From Leptospira sp. WS58.C1 (GTDB lineage Bacteria > Spirochaetota > Leptospiria > Leptospirales > Leptospiraceae), in contig NZ_CP162138.1 of the NCBI RefSeq assembly GCF_040833995.1, positions 1-64,000 of the forward strand: a DNA stretch of 64,000 nt. Direction: 5' to 3'. The number at the start of each line of letters is the position of its first letter. Within the stretch, counting starts at the first letter, position 1. Under the pieces are notes generated by a model that ran no database searches, had not been told where the DNA came from, and saw nothing but the letters and a program-made list of their open reading frames with translations. This document shows positions 45,758-55,104 of the stretch, one piece after another. The translations under genes and the position numbers were made by a program.

Positions 45758-46232
45758 ACGTTCTGAAATAAAGGCTAACTAATACCAATCCGAAAGAGAA
45801 CAAGATCCCGAATAATAAAAAGTCCTGCATAAAACCGAAACCGGGAGGCGGGGCCGTGTTCCCCACAATCCTGCCTAGGATCTTCGTTTTACCGAAACTG
45901 TTCCAAACGAACGTGCGGACTTGCACCGTATCTCCCACTCTCATTCTACGATTCGTGGTTTGATCTACTTCTTCCGTAACCTCGTGTTTTTTGCCTTGTT
46001 CGTCCGGCACCAAGTACGTGTACACATTTACCGTTCTGCCTAACTTGTGGAGTTTTGTATTCTCAACCAGAACTCCGAACTCCTTGTTTCCAGGAAGAGA
46101 TAAATTTTTGTAGATGGATTCTAAACTTTTATTTTCCCAATAAACTGCGGCGGAAAGCGGAAGAAAGAAAGCGAGAGAAACCCAGCCCATGAGAAAGAGG
46201 ATCTTGTAGAATGGGGTAGAGTTCGGTTTCAT
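45738..46232 (-). CDS. DUF3592-like membrane protein
   Basis: 164 residues. Transmembrane segments near 10-29 and 133-156 flank a beta-rich external domain (TVNVYTYLVPDEQGKKHEV; MRVGDTVQVRTFVWNSFGKTKIL), the arrangement typical of DUF3592 proteins. Converges on and overlaps the previous gene by 20 bases. Function unknown. Confidence 0.68.
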   Translation of the reverse strand: MKPNSTPFYKILFLMGWVSLAFFLPLSAAVYWENKSLESIYKNLSLPGNKEFGVLVENTKLHKLGRTVNVYTYLVPDEQGKKHEVTEEVDQTTNRRMRVGDTVQVRTFVWNSFGKTKILGRIVGNTAPPPGFGFMQDFLLFGILFSFGLVLVSLYFRTFKAEVE

Positions 46233-46341
46233 TCTCAGTCTTTATCATCTTTTTTGATAGGGATTATTACAACTAAGTTTCCTTTTCTTATAGGAAGAAA
46301 AAACGAATGGTATAGAGAGTCTGGAGCAATATTCTTAGGAT

Positions 46342-48012
46342 ATGAAGGTATCTAGGTCAGACTTTTTAAAGTATATGGGAAAGGGAATGTTGGCTCTGAC
46401 TGCCGTTCGGACCTTGGATCTTTTTTCCGAAACCGCAAAAGATCCGTCTAAAAAAGTACCTTCTACACATTCTTCTTCCCAAAAAACAAAAAAGGGAAAC
46501 TTTTCAAAAATTCCGGGAAATAATTTTAAACCTATAAAACCGAATACTCAAGACGATCTGATCTTAGCCGCCGGTTTTAAGTATGATCTGATCGCAGTGT
46601 ATGGAGATAAGATCAACTCAAAGGGAGATACTTTCGGATATGCGGCTGATTTCAATTGTTTCTTCCAATTTCCGAATGATCCAAATTCAGCGCTTCTTTG
46701 GACCAATCACGAGTACTTAAATGAATTAGAATATTATGTAACCGGTTACGACTATAACCAAACAGGCCCGAATAATAGAACTTCCGAACAGATCGAAAAA
46801 TATCTCTACTCCTTAGGCGGTTCAGTGATCGGGCTTCGCAAATTAAACGGTACTTGGGTATTGGATCCCGATTCTAAATACGGAAGAAGGTTACATGGAA
46901 GGTCGGAATTCCAACTAAAAGGTCCTGTAGCGGGTTCCGAGGCGATCGCAGGTAAATCAAAAGTGTATGGAACCTTCGCCAACTGTTCCGGCGGCAGAAC
47001 ATTATGGGATACCGTACTTTCTTGTGAAGAGAACTACGAAATGGTCGTGGAAGATTGTAAACTGGAAGACTCCAAAGAATACGGTTGGATCATAGAAGTG
47101 GATCCTTTCGATCCTTTTTCCACTCCGGTAAAACATACCGCGCTCGGAAGATTTTCTCATGAGAATGCTGCGTTAACCGTTTCTCCTTCCGGAAAATTAG
47201 TCGTGTATATGGGAGACGATTCCAAGGACCAATGTGTTTATAAGTTCGTCTCGGAAAAAAAATATGATCCTAAAAAAGGAAAATTGAACTCGGAACTTTT
47301 GGATGAAGGAACATTATACGTAGGCAATTTCGAAAAATGTGTATGGGTTCCATTAGACCTTGAAAAAAACCCGAATTTGAAAAACGCAAAAGATAAAGAG
47401 GGGAAATTAAAATTTAAGACCCAAGCGGATGTCTTAATATCCTGCAGAGATGCCGCAAAAACTGCAGGCGGGACTCCAATGGACAGGCCGGAAGATCTGG
47501 AAGTCCATCCATTAGATAAATCTGTTTTTGTTTCCTTCACTAATAACGATTCCCATGGAAATTTTTACGGACAGATCGTTCGTATCAAAGAGGAAAATTC
47601 CGATGCCGAATCGGTCCGTTTCGAGTTCGAAGTGTTCGTTGCAGGTGGAGGGAAGAGCGGATTTTCTTCTCCGGATAATTTGGTCTTTGATTCTTCCGGA
47701 AATCTCTGGATGGTAACCGACATGACAACTCGTTTGCTCGGAAAATCCATCTTCAAAAAATTCGGGAATAACGGTTTGTTTTTTATTCCTACGAGCGGAG
47801 AAGATGCCGGGAAAGCATTCCAATTCGCTTCAGCGCCGATCGGTGCTGAATTTACAGGTCCATGGTTTACACCCGACGAAGAGTATTTATTCTTATCCGT
47901 GCAGCATCCGGGAGAAGATACGAAGGATTACGATCTTCCCACGAGTCGCTGGCCTAGGAGAACAAAGGGAGATATTCCGAGGCCGGGTGTGGTAGTTATC
48001 AGAAGGGCTTAG
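46342..48012 (+). CDS. PhoX-family (DUF839) phosphatase-like protein
   Basis: 556 residues. DUF839/PhoX beta-propeller phosphoesterases use calcium and iron and are exported by Tat. Here LLWTNHEYLNE, CSGGRTLWDTVLSCEENY, GRFSHENAALTV, VYMGDDSKDQCVYKFV and DRPEDLEVHP match PhoX positions. The N-terminus SRSDFLKYMGKGMLALTAV resembles a Tat signal with only one of the twin arginines (SRRxFLK expected), so export route is uncertain. It overlaps the convergent STAS gene by four bases. Likely a phosphate-scavenging enzyme if active. Confidence 0.88.
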   Translation: MKVSRSDFLKYMGKGMLALTAVRTLDLFSETAKDPSKKVPSTHSSSQKTKKGNFSKIPGNNFKPIKPNTQDDLILAAGFKYDLIAVYGDKINSKGDTFGYAADFNCFFQFPNDPNSALLWTNHEYLNELEYYVTGYDYNQTGPNNRTSEQIEKYLYSLGGSVIGLRKLNGTWVLDPDSKYGRRLHGRSEFQLKGPVAGSEAIAGKSKVYGTFANCSGGRTLWDTVLSCEENYEMVVEDCKLEDSKEYGWIIEVDPFDPFSTPVKHTALGRFSHENAALTVSPSGKLVVYMGDDSKDQCVYKFVSEKKYDPKKGKLNSELLDEGTLYVGNFEKCVWVPLDLEKNPNLKNAKDKEGKLKFKTQADVLISCRDAAKTAGGTPMDRPEDLEVHPLDKSVFVSFTNNDSHGNFYGQIVRIKEENSDAESVRFEFEVFVAGGGKSGFSSPDNLVFDSSGNLWMVTDMTTRLLGKSIFKKFGNNGLFFIPTSGEDAGKAFQFASAPIGAEFTGPWFTPDEEYLFLSVQHPGEDTKDYDLPTSRWPRRTKGDIPRPGVVVIRRA

Positions 48013-48356
48013 TTTTTAAGGCAAGCAGCGATTGCGTCTTCTTCTTTTTCAAAATGGACGAAAGGTTTCCAAAGGCCTAATAGATTGAAGATCTGAATGA
48101 CCTTCTCTCCCGCTTCTGTGAGTAAAAGTTTTTTGCCTTCGCCGGATAGTCTGTTCTTTAATTCGAAGATAGCGCGGATGCCGGAACTAGAAACATATTT
48201 GAGATCGGATAGGTTTAAGACTGTGTTGTTTGCATGGGTCACATCCAATACTTTTTCCTTAAACAGGGGAAAGGTGGATTCGTCTAGTCGGCCGGAAACC
48301 AAATAAACTTTGATCTCTTGGCCTGCATCCTGTTCTAGAATTTTCAAACTATCCAT
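48009..48356 (-). CDS. STAS-domain anti-sigma-factor antagonist
   Basis: 115 residues, one STAS domain: [39 protein letters not shown] with the phosphorylatable Ser (about 57-58), and KKLLLTEAG. It overlaps the NAD-kinase-like gene by eight bases and is the last of a minus-strand set with a SpoIIE phosphatase, its likely activator. No anti-sigma kinase is present in the window. Confidence 0.92.
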   Translation of the reverse strand: MDSLKILEQDAGQEIKVYLVSGRLDESTFPLFKEKVLDVTHANNTVLNLSDLKYVSSSGIRAIFELKNRLSGEGKKLLLTEAGEKVIQIFNLLGLWKPFVHFEKEEDAIAACLKN

Positions 48357-49251
48357 GTTTTTGTACCAGCACCCGCAATCTTTCCGGAGAAACGGAAAAG
48401 TCCGCTTTTGCCCCGGGAGGGAAATCGTATATACGTTCCGCCAAGGAATCGATGGAGATCCCTCCGCGCATTTCCGATATTAGACGGAAAGAATTGCGAA
48501 CAGTGAAGTGATCCAACTTATACTGGAAACTTTCTTTTTTACGCAACTCTCTACAGTACACTTTGAAATAAGGCTCTTGCTTGTCAAAGCTTACGTCTTT
48601 ATTTTCGCAAGACATAACCCAGCCGGTAGAACCCGCTCCGGTATATACTAGAAGCCCGGAACATTTCTGTTCTTCGGTGACCTGTTCATGAGAGATCAAA
48701 AATCGGCTAGTCAAATCGGGGCTATTGTTCCGGATAGAAATTTCGCTTATCCCTTGGAAAGTTTCTATCGCTTTGCCGTCAGGATATTCGATCCTAACAT
48801 TGATCCTGGGCCATTCTTCTATTTGAACATTTTCCCAATTTTGGGAAACAGCTTTGGAAATATCGGAAGTATGAAAGGATAAAAGGGCGCCTACCGAAGT
48901 TTCCGGATCCGAATTGCACCCTAGGACTAGATTGTCCAAAGCATGATGGGCAACGTAAGTGAAGTGATTATCCCCGCCTAATGCGATCACAAGATCATAA
49001 TCTGAAATATCTATATTTTCTAATTCTTCTCGGAATATGAACTTCCCGTTCGGGAAAGTACGTTTTAACTCTTCTCTGCTTTGGATCTGTCTAAGATGGG
49101 ATTGGTAGATCCTAGAGAAAGAATCGTTTTGGATCTGTGCTACTCTTTTGAATTCATCCAGAGAGCCGTAACTCTCCAGATCTAATTCGTATTTTGTTCT
49201 TTTGATGACTACCAGAACAGATTCGATCTTTTTTCGCATTTCCGCCGACAT
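48349..49251 (-). CDS. NAD-kinase-like protein
   Basis: 300 residues. NAD(P) kinase fold by pattern: [19 protein letters not shown] near residue 90 (family: GGDGT), [11 protein letters not shown] near 165 (NE/D motif) and [15 protein letters not shown] near 195 (TPTGSTAY). The second motif Gly is replaced by Asn in GGDN, and the whole is nearest in style to NADK2-like proteins. It overlaps the STAS gene by eight bases and follows the SpoIIE phosphatase gene after 47 bases. It may be a true NAD kinase or a divergent member with another substrate. Confidence 0.78.
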   Translation of the reverse strand: MSAEMRKKIESVLVVIKRTKYELDLESYGSLDEFKRVAQIQNDSFSRIYQSHLRQIQSREELKRTFPNGKFIFREELENIDISDYDLVIALGGDNHFTYVAHHALDNLVLGCNSDPETSVGALLSFHTSDISKAVSQNWENVQIEEWPRINVRIEYPDGKAIETFQGISEISIRNNSPDLTSRFLISHEQVTEEQKCSGLLVYTGAGSTGWVMSCENKDVSFDKQEPYFKVYCRELRKKESFQYKLDHFTVRNSFRLISEMRGGISIDSLAERIYDFPPGAKADFSVSPERLRVLVQKHG

Positions 49252-49298
49252 GGATTACCAATTTGGACGGAACTAGGTCTCCCAGAAAACGAAAAAAA

Positions 49299-51680
49299 TC
49301 AAACCAATGCGGGTTCCGAGGAATTATTTGCCTTAGGGTCCGAGTCTGCGAGGATCAATTTTAGAACGGACATAGTGGCTCTGAACTTCATTCGATTTCC
49401 GGTAAGTCTGTATAAAGCGACCAAATGTTTTAGATTTCTAATATTTTCAGGTTCTCTGGATCTGAGTTTTTCCGCGAATTCCAAAGACTTCCAGTAATCC
49501 TTGGTTTTTCTGAGGCAATAGGAAAGATAGAAGATATACTCGTTGTCGAACGGGATCTTTGAAAGATACGTCTCTGAATATTTCGCACCTTCTTCGAATT
49601 CTTTCGCGTTGATACAGATCCTTGCCATTTGTTTGTAAAGTGCAGGGTCCGAATCGTCGATCGCTAACGCTTGTACAAAAACTTCCTTAGTCTTTTCGGT
49701 ATTCCCTTTTTTATACTCTTTGATCCCGATCTGTAGTAACCGATTGTATTCTTCCGAAATTACTTTCGTGCGAGAAGAAGGAATTTTCACCTCTTTATAA
49801 CTGATACTTAAAAGACTTAGATCGTCTGAAATTTCTCCTGCGGCGTTAATCAGTCTTTCTAGATCTTCCAAATTTCCGCCGGAAAGTTCCACGAATCTTA
49901 AGAATAAGTTTTCGTCTTCGTTCATTACAGGCTCAGGCGAGTTCGGGTCATATAGGAGGATATCGTCTCTTCCATCCGAGCCTAAGAAGATCCTGTCTCC
50001 AGCTTCCAGTTTATCCACTCGCACCAAAGGTTCGGTTGTATTTTCCGAAAAACCTAATTTACGGATCGGGAAGTCCGAATCCAAAAAGTTTGCCTTAGCA
50101 TCTCGGTACAATACCATATTAGGATGTTCTGCATTAATGGAATATAATGCACCGGTTTCTTCATCCAGAAGACAAAGTAATGCTGAAACAAGCATCGTGC
50201 CGTCGAATGTAACGAATACGTTTTGTAATTCGGTGTAGCAGTCTTTGAGCCATTTTTCGGGGGTTTTTTTCTGGTTACTTCTGGAAAGTTGAGTCCTGGT
50301 TACGATCGCTTTGAATACTGTTCCCATTACGAGTGCACCACCCGCTCCTTGGATGGATTTCCCCATAGCGTCGGAGTTCATGATACTCAGGTATTTTTTG
50401 CCGTACAATGTGATTTCGCTGATGGAAACCAGGTCCCCGCCTATGTCGGCCTCCTTTTTTCTGAATACGAAAGTTTTCTTTTGTCTTAAGATGCCGCTGA
50501 TCTTAGTATTCGGGCTTTCATACTTAGTGGTAGCAAGCGGACGTAGAAGTAGGGAAGTCAGGTAATAATCTCCGTCTTGTTTTTCCTTCAATGTGCGGAG
50601 ATCGTCCAAGGTTTCCTGTAATTCTTTGGTTTTCTCCTCCACCTTTTTTTCCAAGAACATTTGGTGGTCCAAAAGATCCTTCTTCATTTCGATGAATACT
50701 TCCGCCATTTCTCCCAATTCATCGGAACGATTTAAGTCCACAATTTTGGATTCGTCTTCGTTCGGGTTTTGCATCGCGAAGTTAAGAGCCTTAACAGCGT
50801 CTATAATATCTCTGGAAAATCTATAGGATGCGAATAAGATCCCGCCGAAAACCGCAAGGGCGATGAGGCCACAATATAACCAAAGGTTTCGAGTAGATTC
50901 ATACAACTCGGTCTCATCTATCAGGAGAACGAAATCTAGTTTAAGATTACTTAATCCTTGATTTTCATAAGGGACTTGAGTCAGATAATAATGTCTTCCT
51001 TCCAAAGTGAATCTGGAAATTCCCACAAGGTCTTTCGGTTTTCTATCCCCTAAATATTTGGAGATTGTATTGTCCGAAAAGGAAATCAGTTTTTCTTTTT
51101 CATAAATGGCAAGGTGAACGTCTTCCGAACCTGTGATTGCCTGGATGAATTTATCGTCCACTACCTGGCCCACCATCAAGATCCCTCCGTTCTTAAGCGG
51201 TGCGGTGACCCTAAGCCCAAGACCGCTATGGCCGATCTCTAGGGTAGAAGCGATTCTACCTTGCAAAGCTTCCTGAACGATCTTCTGTCCCGACTTATCG
51301 TCGCCATAATCGGCCGGTCTATGAAATCTAAAATAAACATGTCCTGTTCTATCATGGATCTCAAAGATAGAAAGACCATACTGAGTCATAATACCTTTGA
51401 TATATTCCAGGTTGTTTTGAAGAATACCTCGATTACCCAAACCGTTCTCTAAAATAGAAAGAGTTTTTTGATTTCTTTCTATTTCTTTTAAAAGAAGACG
51501 GATAACTTCTTCCTTATGTTTGAGTTCCTTCCTGAACTCTAAGGAGCGGTCTAATGCTCGTTTGTCCTGGGGTTCGTTTTTTACTTGGTCGATCATTTGT
51601 ATGAATGTGACCGCGAGGATAAGTACTAAAAGAAGCTGGCTTGCTCCCAGAATGAGAAAAATTTTCTGTCTAAAACTCAT
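49299..51680 (-). CDS. Membrane SpoIIE-type PP2C phosphatase with HAMP and TPR
   Basis: 793 residues. Transmembrane helices near 6-27 and 265-285 flank a periplasmic dCache/CHASE-like sensor. A HAMP domain follows (about 290-345, DELGEMAEVFIEMKKDLL), then a coiled coil and the PP2C SpoIIE domain (about 380-640: VSISEITLYGKKYLSIMNSDAMGKSIQGAGGALVM in pieces, with acidic metal residues in GGDLV and SDGRDD). The C-terminal 120 residues form TPR helices. ATG 51680 has GGAA eight bases upstream; GTG 51722 is less likely. It would dephosphorylate the STAS protein downstream. Confidence 0.9.
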   Translation of the reverse strand: MSFRQKIFLILGASQLLLVLILAVTFIQMIDQVKNEPQDKRALDRSLEFRKELKHKEEVIRLLLKEIERNQKTLSILENGLGNRGILQNNLEYIKGIMTQYGLSIFEIHDRTGHVYFRFHRPADYGDDKSGQKIVQEALQGRIASTLEIGHSGLGLRVTAPLKNGGILMVGQVVDDKFIQAITGSEDVHLAIYEKEKLISFSDNTISKYLGDRKPKDLVGISRFTLEGRHYYLTQVPYENQGLSNLKLDFVLLIDETELYESTRNLWLYCGLIALAVFGGILFASYRFSRDIIDAVKALNFAMQNPNEDESKIVDLNRSDELGEMAEVFIEMKKDLLDHQMFLEKKVEEKTKELQETLDDLRTLKEKQDGDYYLTSLLLRPLATTKYESPNTKISGILRQKKTFVFRKKEADIGGDLVSISEITLYGKKYLSIMNSDAMGKSIQGAGGALVMGTVFKAIVTRTQLSRSNQKKTPEKWLKDCYTELQNVFVTFDGTMLVSALLCLLDEETGALYSINAEHPNMVLYRDAKANFLDSDFPIRKLGFSENTTEPLVRVDKLEAGDRIFLGSDGRDDILLYDPNSPEPVMNEDENLFLRFVELSGGNLEDLERLINAAGEISDDLSLLSISYKEVKIPSSRTKVISEEYNRLLQIGIKEYKKGNTEKTKEVFVQALAIDDSDPALYKQMARICINAKEFEEGAKYSETYLSKIPFDNEYIFYLSYCLRKTKDYWKSLEFAEKLRSREPENIRNLKHLVALYRLTGNRMKFRATMSVLKLILADSDPKANNSSEPALV

Positions 51681-52161
51681 ATATTGTTCCGGAAATGAAA
51701 TCTCCCTAAATCGGGAAGGCACACTTTGTATTTTTAGCCTTTTCTTTTCTTTGGAAAAAGAGATTTAAAACTTACACTGGAAAAATCCCATTCGTACTAA
51801 GGATTCGTGAAATTCAGGTTACAAAAATATTCCGCCTAATGGGTAGTTAGTCGGTATGGAAGGCACAGAGTTTAGGTCCTCTGGAATATTTTGAAGTCGT
51901 TTCTTAAAATTCACACGAATCCTGCTCCTCTGTGTTCTTTGTGCTCTCCGTGCGAAACAAAAATAAGAAAACAAGCTTCGCACAGAGGTCACTGAGCACA
52001 CAGAGATAGGATCAGTAAGTCTGGAATACGATGTAGGAATTCCAACATTGACAAACAAATTAAACCCTCCGTGACCTCTGTGCGAAAACACCCTGCGTCT
52101 CTTTCAAACTCAGCGCCTCTATGGACTTGACCGGGATACGGTCGGTAGGAACTCTAACAAG
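51681..52161. other. Intergenic region with CTCTGTG inverted repeats
   Basis: About 480 bases between divergent genes, no supported gene. Holds an imperfect long inverted repeat (arms about 51919-51957 and 51975-52012), a third unit at 52066-52086 and the near-palindrome ATGTAGGAA/TTCCAACAT at 52031-52048. Confidence 0.6.
51919..52012. repeat. Long imperfect inverted repeat of the CTCTGTG family
   Basis: Left arm reads ATCCT ... CTCTGTGTTCTTTGTGCTC and CCGTGCGAA; the right arm, inverted, reads ATCCT ... CTCTGTGTGCTCAGTGAC and CTCTGTGCGAA. A transcript could fold into a long hairpin. Same words at 33978-34072 and 52066-52086. Confidence 0.6.
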
Positions 52162-52641
52162 ATGGAAGATCAGGAACCTAAAAAGCAGGGCTTTCCGTTT
52201 CGCCCTCTGGAAGATTTCGTGTTGGGAGAGGTATTGGGAAGGACCTTAGTCGCCTTAGGACATTCTAAAGAAGAAATACAAAAGGCTATTTACTCTCACT
52301 TGCCCGATGGACAATCCGAATTCCTTTTTACTCCGAACGCAAAAAAACAACTCCTTTTACAAAGTATGCCTGTGGAACTCAGAAGTTTCCTGGAGGCCGG
52401 AAAAGATAAAGAGGTCCAGGACATCTTTCGCAAAACGATCTCGGTAGAAGGTAGACTCGACCTAGCGCTGGAACTTTTGGAGTGGATCTGTACCGGTTTC
52501 GAAAAAGAAGAATTGGTCCGCGCATTATTCCAATTGGTATTGAACGGGAAAATAGAATTAAGCCCGGAATTTTATCCTCTCTTAATGAAAGAATACGACA
52601 AAGAGATGAGAGGAGACTTGGATCGGATCCGAGAAGAATAA
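52162..52641 (+). CDS. Unknown soluble protein
   Basis: 159 residues, helical, acidic, no signal or membrane segment. Not recognised. Motif-like stretches include DFVLGEVLGRTLVALGHSKEEI near residue 18 and ELLEWICTGFEKEELVRALF near 105. It stands alone, with a bidirectional-looking hairpin after its stop. No Shine-Dalgarno is evident. Confidence 0.6.
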   Translation: MEDQEPKKQGFPFRPLEDFVLGEVLGRTLVALGHSKEEIQKAIYSHLPDGQSEFLFTPNAKKQLLLQSMPVELRSFLEAGKDKEVQDIFRKTISVEGRLDLALELLEWICTGFEKEELVRALFQLVLNGKIELSPEFYPLLMKEYDKEMRGDLDRIREE

Positions 52642-52645
52642 AAAA

Positions 52646-52665
52646 GCCGCTTGTTCCCAAGCGGC
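52646..52665. terminator. Bidirectional terminator hairpin
   Basis: GCCGCTTG (52646-52653), loop TTCC, CAAGCGGC (52658-52665), a perfect 8-base stem. On the minus strand it is followed by a run of T (five A at 52641-52645 on plus), so it terminates the desaturase transcript strongly. On the plus strand CTTATAAC follows, a weaker signal. Confidence 0.8.
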
Positions 52666-52702
52666 CTTATAACATTCTACTTTAAGAACTTGAGGTCTTA
52701 AA

Positions 52703-53509
52703 CTAAGCTACGTCGGCTAGGGGAGAAGGAGCCGTACCTGAAAGTTCTTTTCTTCCTTTTTCGGTCCAGACCGCTCTTTGGATGGTGATGATCCCCATAA
52801 AATGTAGTACCTTCATCACTTGGTATGTAAGATCCAACTCGAACCAACGGAAGGCGAAGTTCGGGGAATTCGGGTGAGCGTGGTGATTGTTCTGGTACAA
52901 TTCTCCCATGATCAAAAAGTCCACAGCTAAGGTGTTTTTGGAATTGTCCGGATTTTTTGCGTGGTTGCGGTAACCATACATATGTCCGCACCAGTTTACG
53001 ATAGCTCCGTGAGTCGGTCCCATTAGATAGTGGATCGGTAATAAAGCATAGAGCCAAACTGCGTCAGCCGGAACAAAAGCCATATAGAAAAGAGTATAAG
53101 AAGTTCCGAAGAACAAACGAACAAACCAAGAATCCGCAAAACGATCGAACCAAGGGATCTCAGGATAATTTCCTTTGAATTCCTTCTCCACTTCTTCTTT
53201 ACGATCCAAAATATTTTCGTAAACGACAGCGGTCGTCCACATCATATCTAAAAACCCTTTAGAAGCTACCGGAGAATGCGGATCTTTTTCCGTGTCGCTA
53301 TATGCGTGATGCCTTCTGTGAAGAATGGCATAAGCTCTCGGATTGAGAAAGGAAGAACCTTGCACAACGAAAGTAAAGAAATAGAAGAACTTTTCCCAGA
53401 AACGGTTCAGTTTGAACATCTGGTGCGCAGAATAACGATGTAAAAAGAACGACTGAACGAAAGCGGCTAAAATCCAGTGTGCCGCAAAAAAACTTAGAAT
53501 GATTGCCAT
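52703..53509 (-). CDS. Acyl-CoA/acyl-lipid delta-9-type fatty acid desaturase
   Basis: 268 residues, integral membrane di-iron enzyme. Three histidine boxes: HRYSAH near residue 24, HRRHH near 64, and NNHHAH near 208, as in stearoyl-CoA desaturase-like proteins. Hydrophobic helices lie before and between the boxes. AGGGAG lies six bases before the ATG. Uses oxygen to make unsaturated fatty acids for the membrane. It ends at a strong terminator. Confidence 0.92.
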   Translation of the reverse strand: MAIILSFFAAHWILAAFVQSFFLHRYSAHQMFKLNRFWEKFFYFFTFVVQGSSFLNPRAYAILHRRHHAYSDTEKDPHSPVASKGFLDMMWTTAVVYENILDRKEEVEKEFKGNYPEIPWFDRFADSWFVRLFFGTSYTLFYMAFVPADAVWLYALLPIHYLMGPTHGAIVNWCGHMYGYRNHAKNPDNSKNTLAVDFLIMGELYQNNHHAHPNSPNFAFRWFELDLTYQVMKVLHFMGIITIQRAVWTEKGRKELSGTAPSPLADVA

Positions 53510-53829
53510 GGAGGGCTCCCTTTTTTTCTACAAGATACGAGTCATTTGGGGAGGGTAGGTTGCAAAAAAATGTGAGGGTGAACCGGAGAAATATAGGCGA
53601 TTATGGTCTCTTTAGAAGGATTCCTCCGCAAAAAAGGCAGGTTTTGGGCGACTCCTTCGGATCGGGCTACTACGGGCTCGCGCATTCGCGCTCGTCCGGC
53701 AGGCCGGACTAAAGCCCTTCGTATCCCTGTCGCAGCACTTTGCGAGCACTCCAAGCTTATTCTCCGCTGAGTCGGTGACCGAAGGTCAAACGAAACAGCA
53801 GATAGTTATGTTTAATAATAAGACACTAT
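53510..53829. other. Intergenic region with dispersed repeat copy B
   Basis: 320 bases without a supported gene; 53646-53738 is the second copy of the structured repeat found at 26492-26601, inverted. The remaining parts show nothing. Confidence 0.6.
53646..53738 (-). repeat. Dispersed structured repeat, copy B
   Basis: Read on the minus strand: GCGACAGGGATACGAAG, GGCTTTAGTCCGG, CCTG, CCGGACGAGCGC, CGAGCCCG, GTCGCCC. It aligns with copy A around CTTTAGTCCGG. The GTCCGG/CCGGAC pairing forms a hairpin. Confidence 0.6.
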
Positions 53830-55059
53830 CTACTTTTTCAAATTCGGGAACTTCGGTTTTTTAAAGGCGGCCCTGCTTCTAGTCCCACCTTCTTTTTCCA
53901 AAAACTCGGCGATCTCTTTTCGTTCGTAGACAAGTGCCAAAGACAAAGGGGTATACCCGTCCGCCTGAGCGTTGATGGAGGCTTTTTTACGAACTAATTC
54001 TTTCACTACATTCGGAAGATCGAATACGATTGCAAGATGGATCGGCTTCCAGCCCTGATAATCCGCATTAGGATCGGCGCCTTTTTCAAGAGATTCCAAG
54101 GATCCATTTTCGTTCTTATCGTAAAGGTTTGCGATCAAGATACGATTTTGTTTTAGTCTTTCTTCTTCCGAAATTTTGGTCTCCGTATCCGTATTTGAAC
54201 TCTCAGATCTCAAAAAATTGGAAGGATCACCTGCAAAGGCATAATCATAAACAGGCCTAGAAGCGGGGGGTTTCGTATGATAATACAAGGAGGATCCGGA
54301 AGAATTCGGATGGGAAATTTTAGTTACTTCCTGTGGATTTGTTTGGCTAAAATAAACATCACCGTAATTCTTATTCGTAAATAATAACGCTAGAATTGTC
54401 TGAGCGGTCCAAGGCGCCCAAGTTGCATAATATCCTTTGAATCCGGTCTCCAAAAAAGGAGAAGAATACATAGAGATCCTTTTTTTGGTCTCTTCGTCCC
54501 GGATCACACCCATATCATAAGCCATATTCCCCGCGGTAAAACAAGCTCCTAAAAATAGAACGATTGCTCCGGGGGCGGGTTTTAAACCCGAAGAAATCTG
54601 CTCATTCGACACGAATTCTTTTCCCAAATAAAATCCGCCTACGGATCTTTGATCGTAAGGAGGCTGGTTCAAGTTGGTACCGACCCCGTGTCCTGCATAC
54701 AAAACTATATTCGCATTTTCTGATGCTTCTTTGATCCCTGACCAAGGATTATTCGGAGGATAAAATTCGCTGACGGAAACTCCTCTTTCTTTTAGGACTT
54801 TTACGAGACCTTTGATATTATTTACGTATTCTCTGGTCTTAGGGCCTTCATTTCCATCCACTTCACCAACGATCGCAACCGCTTTTAAACCTGTACCGGA
54901 GACGGTAGGGGAGGGAAGTTCCGCTCTTTTTTTGATTCCGGAGAATGTGCTACCGACAGCATTCGTTGGATGAACGAATTTGAGTTCTTCCGAGAAAGCA
55001 GGACCGAACGAAAATAAAAGTAATAAACTTACGAAGAATAAACCTGAGGAAAATTTCAT
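53830..55059 (-). CDS. Exported caspase-like peptidase with ankyrin repeats
   Basis: 409 residues from ATG 55059 (a TTG at 55074 is also open). Signal peptide MKFSSGLFFVSLLLLFSFGP. The C14 caspase-like domain (about 50-280) has the His in IVLYAGHGVGT and the Cys in VLFLGACFTAGNM, a classic catalytic dyad spacing. Ankyrin repeats (about 320-395: NGSLESLEKGADPNADYQGW; KPIHLAIVFDLPNVVKELV; YTPLSLALVYERKEIAEFLE) follow. Exported caspase-like proteins are rare; substrate and role unknown. Confidence 0.82.
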   Translation of the reverse strand: MKFSSGLFFVSLLLLFSFGPAFSEELKFVHPTNAVGSTFSGIKKRAELPSPTVSGTGLKAVAIVGEVDGNEGPKTREYVNNIKGLVKVLKERGVSVSEFYPPNNPWSGIKEASENANIVLYAGHGVGTNLNQPPYDQRSVGGFYLGKEFVSNEQISSGLKPAPGAIVLFLGACFTAGNMAYDMGVIRDEETKKRISMYSSPFLETGFKGYYATWAPWTAQTILALLFTNKNYGDVYFSQTNPQEVTKISHPNSSGSSLYYHTKPPASRPVYDYAFAGDPSNFLRSESSNTDTETKISEEERLKQNRILIANLYDKNENGSLESLEKGADPNADYQGWKPIHLAIVFDLPNVVKELVRKKASINAQADGYTPLSLALVYERKEIAEFLEKEGGTRSRAAFKKPKFPNLKK

Positions 55060-55104
55060 CCAATGATTGGACAAAAAATCCGGTTTAAATCAATCAATAA
55101 TTTA

